In this document: one piece after another, positions 56,405-64,000 of the stretch
Numbering within the stretch: the stretch's first letter is position 1
Layout: every line of letters starts with the position of its first letter
NCBI RefSeq assembly: GCF_005771435.1
Contig: NZ_VANI01000005.1
Location: forward strand, 186,001 to 250,000
Reading direction: 5' to 3'
Length of the DNA: 64,000 nt
Source of the DNA: Microbulbifer harenosus
Lineage (GTDB): Bacteria; Pseudomonadota; Gammaproteobacteria; Pseudomonadales; Cellvibrionaceae
The notes under the pieces: model-generated
Databases searched by the model: none
Seen by the model: the letters and a program-made list of their open reading frames with translations, nothing else
What the model was told of the DNA's origin: nothing
Position numbers and translations under genes: made by a program

Positions 56405-57688
56405 TCACTCCTCTGGCGCAGCTTTCTGGGCTTCGGCCTGCTGGTACACCAGAAGCGGTGTGGACTCGCCTTTGATGACTGCTTCATCAATGACCACTTT
56501 AGCCACGTTATCCATAGACGGAATGTCGTACATGGTCTCCAGCAGCACCGACTCCATTATCGAACGCAACCCGCGGGCGCCGGTCTTGCGTTCCATGGCT
56601 TTGGCGGCCACGGCATCCAGCGCATCTGCGCGGAAATCCAGCTCGACACCTTCCATTTCAAACAGTTTGGCATACTGCTTGGTCAATGCGTTGCGGGGTT
56701 CTGTCAGGATCTGCACCAATGCGGCGCGGTCCAGTTCCTCAAGGGTAGCTGTCACCGGAAGACGGCCAACAAACTCCGGAATCAGACCGTAGCGGACCAG
56801 ATCTTCCGGCTCCAGGTCCAACAGGATTTCACCGAAGTTGCCCTTGCTGTCTTTGGATTTCACTTCCGCGGAGAAACCAATGCCACCCTTCTCGGAGCGA
56901 TCTCGAATCACTTTGTCGAGACCCGCAAAGGCGCCACCACAGATAAACAGGATGTTCGACGTATCCACCTGCAGGAACTCCTGCTGCGGATGTTTGCGTC
57001 CCCCCTGGGGAGGTACGGACGCGACCGTCCCTTCAATCAGTTTCAACAGTGCTTGTTGCACCCCTTCACCGGAAACGTCTCTGGTGATGGAAGGATTGTC
57101 CGACTTGCGGGAAATTTTGTCGATTTCGTCGATATAGACAATGCCCTGCTGGGCCTTTTCCACATCGTAATCACACTTCTGCAGCAGCTTCTGGATGATG
57201 TTCTCGACATCCTCCCCAACGTAGCCGGCCTCAGTCAGCGTGGTGGCGTCCGCGATGGTGAACGGCACATTCAGCAAGCGCGCCAGTGTTTCCGCCAGCA
57301 GAGTTTTACCACTACCCGTTGGGCCAACAAGCAAGATGTTGGACTTGCCCAGCTCAACATCCTCTTTGCCCTTTGCACTCTTGGTCGTGCGCAGACGCTT
57401 ATAGTGGTTGTATACCGCAACCGCCAGCACCTTCTTGGCGCGAACCTGCCCGATCACATATTGATCGAGGATCTCGGTAATTTCCTGGGGGGTAGGCAGG
57501 CGGGAATCGTCGCCGTCTACGGCATCCTGTACCTCTTCGCGGATGATATCCGTACAAAGTTCTACACACTCATCGCAAATGTAAACAGATGGACCAGCGA
57601 TAAGTTTTCGTACTTCCTGTTGGCTTTTGCCACAGAAGGAACAGTAAAGGAGCTTGCCGTTTTCGTCTCCGCTGTTCTTTTCAGTCAT
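56405..57688 (-). CDS. clpX: ClpX unfoldase, ATPase subunit of ClpXP
   Basis: ClpX unfolds tagged proteins and feeds them to ClpP. The 427-residue protein has the zinc-binding domain with Cys16, Cys19, Cys38 and Cys41 ([15 protein letters not shown]), Walker [16 protein letters not shown], Walker [11 protein letters not shown], the ISRKSDN sensor region and the ClpP-docking IGF-type loop represented by [10 protein letters not shown]. It follows clpP after a 225-base gap. Confidence 0.97.
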   Translation of the reverse strand: MTEKNSGDENGKLLYCSFCGKSQQEVRKLIAGPSVYICDECVELCTDIIREEVQDAVDGDDSRLPTPQEITEILDQYVIGQVRAKKVLAVAVYNHYKRLRTTKSAKGKEDVELGKSNILLVGPTGSGKTLLAETLARLLNVPFTIADATTLTEAGYVGEDVENIIQKLLQKCDYDVEKAQQGIVYIDEIDKISRKSDNPSITRDVSGEGVQQALLKLIEGTVASVPPQGGRKHPQQEFLQVDTSNILFICGGAFAGLDKVIRDRSEKGGIGFSAEVKSKDSKGNFGEILLDLEPEDLVRYGLIPEFVGRLPVTATLEELDRAALVQILTEPRNALTKQYAKLFEMEGVELDFRADALDAVAAKAMERKTGARGLRSIMESVLLETMYDIPSMDNVAKVVIDEAVIKGESTPLLVYQQAEAQKAAPEE

Positions 57689-57913
57689 CTATGTACTCCG
57701 TGGTCAGGGCAGCCAACCGAAATGCGGCGGCAAATAGGGTTGGTAACCAAGATGCGGCCTTTTAGCAGGATTTTCAAGTTTTTTATCCTCTCTCCGTCCA
57801 GCCGACCGCAGGTGTCCGGAGAATATTTTCACTCGCGGTCAAACCGATAGGACAACACTCCAGTGCCCCACCGGTCTATAGATATTCCGCATCTAATCAG
57901 GTAGAGGGGGACG

Positions 57914-58558
57914 TCACTTGACCGGCAGTTGGCGACGGGTAAGCACGTCGTCTACCAGCCCGTACTCTTTAGCTTCATCTGCGCTCATAAAGTGGTCACG
58001 CTCTGTGTCCCGCTCGATATCCGCCACACTGCGCTCAGCATGGTGCGCCATCAGCTCATTCAGACGCTTGCGGATCTTGAGAATTTCCTGGGCATGAATA
58101 TGAATATCGGATGCCTGCCCCTGTGCGCCACCACTGGGTTGGTGAATCATGACGCGGGAGTTCGGGGTAGCGAAACGCTTGCCCTTGGCGCCGGCAGTAA
58201 GCAGGAAGGCACCCATGCTGCAGGCCTGGCCGATGCACATGGTGCTGACGTCCGGCTTGATGAATTGCATGGTGTCGTAAATAGACATCCCCGCAGTTAC
58301 CGAACCACCCGGTGAGTTGATGTACAGATGAATGTCCTTGTCCGGATTTTCCGCTTCCAGGAACAACAGCTGAGCCACCACCAGATTGGCCATATGGTCT
58401 TCTACAGGACCCACCAGAAAAATTACCCGCTCTTTCAGGAGGCGGGAATAGATATCGAAAGAGCGCTCACCTCGCGCGGTCTGCTCTACCACAATCGGCA
58501 CCAGACCACTGGCAGCCATAATGTCACTGGATTTCGCAGGGTAGTCAAAATAAGCCAT
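57914..58558 (-). CDS. clpP: ClpP protease subunit
   Basis: The tetradecameric serine protease of ClpXP. The 214-residue product has the Ser114/His139/Asp188 triad ([28 protein letters not shown]), each +3 relative to E. coli. A short N-terminal propeptide is likely removed after assembly ([13 protein letters not shown]). The order tig-clpP-clpX-lon is conserved with Pseudomonas and E. coli. Confidence 0.97.
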   Translation of the reverse strand: MAYFDYPAKSSDIMAASGLVPIVVEQTARGERSFDIYSRLLKERVIFLVGPVEDHMANLVVAQLLFLEAENPDKDIHLYINSPGGSVTAGMSIYDTMQFIKPDVSTMCIGQACSMGAFLLTAGAKGKRFATPNSRVMIHQPSGGAQGQASDIHIHAQEILKIRKRLNELMAHHAERSVADIERDTERDHFMSADEAKEYGLVDDVLTRRQLPVK

Positions 58559-58803
58559 GGATACGATGCTTCCTTTTTCGGCGTATTAGGCGGGCTAAAA
58601 GCGTGCCACTGTAAAAAGACACGACCTTCAGAAAAACGGATCAACCTGAGCTTAACTGCTCAGCGGCGATAAAGCCAGTTGCGATGAAAGACAAAATTAG
58701 CGCCTCCAAAGGGCAGCGGAAGCGGCAGGTAACGGGGCAAAAAAACCTGCGAAGCGCCCGGGTATGTTTTGCAACAGCCCAGTGCACGGAAAATATGCAG
58801 GAG

Positions 58804-58833
58804 AAAAAACGGCCACCCTGTGGTGGCCGTTTT
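58804..58833 (-). terminator. Rho-independent terminator of tig
   Basis: The arms AAAACGGCCACC (58806-58817) and GGTGGCCGTTTT (58822-58833) form a perfect 12-bp stem, with a T-run on the minus strand, immediately after the tig stop. Confidence 0.9.
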
Positions 58834-58841
58834 CCGCAATC

Positions 58842-60155
58842 TTATGCCTGCTTCTGCGGCTTGATTACGTCGTCGTAGGTGCTTTCCACTTCGCTGACCT
58901 TCGCCTTATCCAGCACAAAATCAACAACCTGATCTTCCAACACCACAGATTCAACACCGGCCAGCAGCTCACGGTTGTTGAAGTAGTAGTCCACCACCTC
59001 TTCCGGTTGCTGATAGGTAGATGCCAACTCTTCCACTTTCGCTTTGACGCGGTCGCTGTCGACGGCAATCTTGTTCTGCTTGACGATCTCGCCCACCACA
59101 AGCCCCAAAACCACACGGCGCTTGGCCTGCTCTTCAAACATGGTGTCCGGCAGCATTCTGGCCGCATCTTGCGGATTGATCTGACCACCGAACTGCTGAA
59201 CCATCTGTCCGCGCAGGGTGTTGACTTCACTTTTCACCAGAGCTGCGGGGATTTCAACCTGATGCTTGCCGAACAGCTGATCCATGACCTGGGTCTTCAC
59301 CTTGTTCAGGGCCGCATTTTTGAGCTCGCGCTGCATATTGTTGCGCACTTCCTCGCGGAACTTCTCTTCACCACCGGCATCCACACCGTAAGCGGCAAAG
59401 AACTCATCATTCAGCTCCGGCAGTTCCGGCTTCTCGGAATTGGTCACCTTGATGGTGAACACAGCATTGGCGCCGCGCAGATTTTCTGCCTGATAGTCTT
59501 CCGGGAAAGTGACTTCCACTTCCTTTTCTTCACCGGGTTTCATGCCGATGATGCCATCTTCAAACCCAGGGATCATGCTGCCTGAGCCAAGCACCAGACG
59601 CTGACCTTCCGCCTTCCCACCATCGAATTCTTCGCCGTCTTTGCGGCCAACGAAGTCGATCGTCACGCGGTCGCCTTTCTGGGCTTTGCGCTTGGTTTCT
59701 TTCCAGCTGGACTGCTGCTTGCGCAGCACATCAATCATGTTGTCGACGTCTGCGTCGGTCACTTCCGCAACCGGGCGTTCAACAGCCACCTCAGACAGAT
59801 CCGCCAGCGCCACTTCCGGATAAACCTCGAAAGTCGCTACGTATTCCAGATTTTCGCCCGGGGCAATACTCTTGGCCTCAATGCTGGGCTGCCCCGCAGG
59901 TTTTACCTGCTCTTTCTGCACCGCCTCATAAAAAGAGCGGCTCATAACTTCACCCAGGACTTCCTGGCGAACGCCGTCACCAAAACGCTGACGCACAACT
60001 TTCAGCGGAACTTTGCCCTTGCGGAAACCGTTGATACGAACGGTTTTGGCTGCTTGCTGAAGGCGTTTGTCCACTTCCTTGTCAACGACCTCTGCCGGCA
60101 AGTTGACCGTTAAGCGACGCTCCAGGCCGGAAGTTGTTTCGATGGAAACCTGCAT
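58842..60155 (-). CDS. tig: trigger factor
   Basis: The ribosome-bound chaperone and prolyl isomerase. The 437-residue protein has the ribosome-binding domain with the loop signature GFRKGKVPLKVV (about 45-56), the FKBP-like domain (about 155-240: GDRVTIDFVGRKDGEEFDGG, MIPGFEDGIIGMKPGEEK) and the long C-terminal helical arms. The ATG at 60155 has GAGGAT upstream; the longer frame runs back into the tRNA and is rejected. Confidence 0.97.
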   Translation of the reverse strand: MQVSIETTSGLERRLTVNLPAEVVDKEVDKRLQQAAKTVRINGFRKGKVPLKVVRQRFGDGVRQEVLGEVMSRSFYEAVQKEQVKPAGQPSIEAKSIAPGENLEYVATFEVYPEVALADLSEVAVERPVAEVTDADVDNMIDVLRKQQSSWKETKRKAQKGDRVTIDFVGRKDGEEFDGGKAEGQRLVLGSGSMIPGFEDGIIGMKPGEEKEVEVTFPEDYQAENLRGANAVFTIKVTNSEKPELPELNDEFFAAYGVDAGGEEKFREEVRNNMQRELKNAALNKVKTQVMDQLFGKHQVEIPAALVKSEVNTLRGQMVQQFGGQINPQDAARMLPDTMFEEQAKRRVVLGLVVGEIVKQNKIAVDSDRVKAKVEELASTYQQPEEVVDYYFNNRELLAGVESVVLEDQVVDFVLDKAKVSEVESTYDDVIKPQKQA

Positions 60156-60330
60156 GTTTATCCTCGTGAGACTCTTCTCTTCACAGATGCCGGGCTGAAG
60201 GAAACCCATCCCAGCACCGGCGATTAGCGCAGCGCCGACAATCCGGCCGCCAAATACAAACAGCCCGCGCCATCGCCACCTCCCGATCACGGAAGAACAG
60301 CGTTTGTGGCACGGACTGATCAAATCTTGT

Positions 60331-60415
60331 TGGTGGGGACGGGGAGACTTGAACTCCCACACCTTGCGGCACCAGAACCTAAACCTGGCGTGTCTACCAA
60401 TTCCACCACGTCCCC
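60331..60415 (-). tRNA. tRNA-Leu (anticodon UAG)
   Basis: An 85-base class II tRNA with encoded CCA. On the minus strand GGGGACG pairs with CGTCCCC for the acceptor stem, followed by the D-arm, the anticodon stem CCAGG/TCTGG with loop TTTAGGT (anticodon TAG), a variable arm TGCCGCAAGGTG, and a T-arm with GTTCAAGTC. It reads CUA and related leucine codons. It lies upstream of tig as in Pseudomonas. Confidence 0.95.
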
Positions 60416-60630
60416 AACGGTTACCCCGCCGCTAACCTTTTGATTTTGATGGGGTTTTACAAAAAAACCCAACTGGCTTGCAACGAGGGGAGCAGATTGT
60501 GCCACAGCGAACACGGGGCTTCAACAGATGCCCGCCGCCAGACACTCATTCAGTCGCATTTGCGACCAAGTCGGATCAAATACGCATCACTGGAACCCGC
60601 CAGATGCCCAAGCGATACTTGTCGCAACCC

Positions 60631-60667
60631 AAAAACAATCGGGGCGCCGGATGGCGCCCCGATTGTT
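60631..60667 (-). terminator. Rho-independent terminator of fadBA
   Basis: A perfect 15-bp stem AACAATCGGGGCGCC (60634-60648) with its complement at 60653-60667, around a GGAT loop, followed on the minus strand by a T-run. It ends the fadB-fadA transcript. Confidence 0.92.
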
Positions 60668-60684
60668 TAGGTGTCGAGTTAGGA

Positions 60685-64000
<3,316 letters not shown>

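Noticed and set aside
60156..60362. N-terminal extension of trigger factor
   Set aside because: The extension runs into the tRNA-Leu gene, and the ATG at 60155 has a proper ribosome-binding site and the canonical trigger-factor start.

Overview
This window is a stretch of chromosome from a gammaproteobacterium with roughly 55-60% GC. Gene content and order suggest a marine relative of Microbulbifer, Cellvibrio and Pseudomonas, but that placement is inference and no marker gene fixes the genus. About 50 protein genes, one tRNA and a set of hairpin terminators can be read. The last 20 kb is a housekeeping block in essentially the order known from Pseudomonas aeruginosa: fimL/nudC, nhaB, dnaQ-rnhA-methyltransferase, gloB, mltD, ppiD, hupB, lon, clpX, clpP, tig, tRNA-Leu.

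Layout. 1-7.5 kb: an OxyR-like LysR regulator (5' end cut) that has lost the peroxidatic cysteine, a pyridoxal-phosphate decarboxylase with an AdiC-type antiporter (an acid-resistance or polyamine pair), MiaE, a Tus-type replication-terminator protein and a DUF1289 protein. 7.5-17 kb: acnB with a clear sigma70 promoter and terminator, then a small accessory patch (two unrecognised genes, a GIY-YIG-like protein, a DUF72 gene with an internal deletion, an AT-rich orphan), a DUF2141-OmpV fusion and a secreted KatG. 17-22.6 kb: a translationally coupled RND efflux operon ending in an ExoD-type gene, then a CPBP protease. 22.8-27.6 kb: ahpC behind a well-formed OxyR box, ahpF, a YceI protein, DUF2058 and DUF1415 genes, with two copies of a structured palindromic repeat.

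27.6-33.9 kb holds a persulfide/sulfane-sulfur detoxification locus. Two divergent operons leave one 104-bp control region: a persulfide dioxygenase, a DUF442 sulfurtransferase and a SulP permease on one side; a BigR/SqrR-type repressor, two YeeE/YedE half-transporters and a second SulP permease on the other. 33.9-43.9 kb: a UvrD-like helicase, a DUF4919 lipoprotein, a patatin, an AcuI-type reductase, SohB, a small membrane protein, NudC and FimL. 44.3-60.4 kb is the housekeeping block. 60.6-64 kb is fadBA, with fadB cut by the window end.

The genes form two functional themes. Redox and reactive-sulfur defence includes the OxyR-like regulator, secreted KatG, AhpCF with its OxyR box, and the persulfide locus. 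Protein quality control includes trigger factor, ClpXP, Lon, PpiD and SohB. The items most worth a second look are the Tus homologue with a Ter-like sequence beside it, the repeat elements whose outer stems differ in sequence but keep pairing, the symmetric SulP-flanked persulfide locus with a 15-bp tandem operator, and the OxyR paralogue lacking its sensing cysteine.
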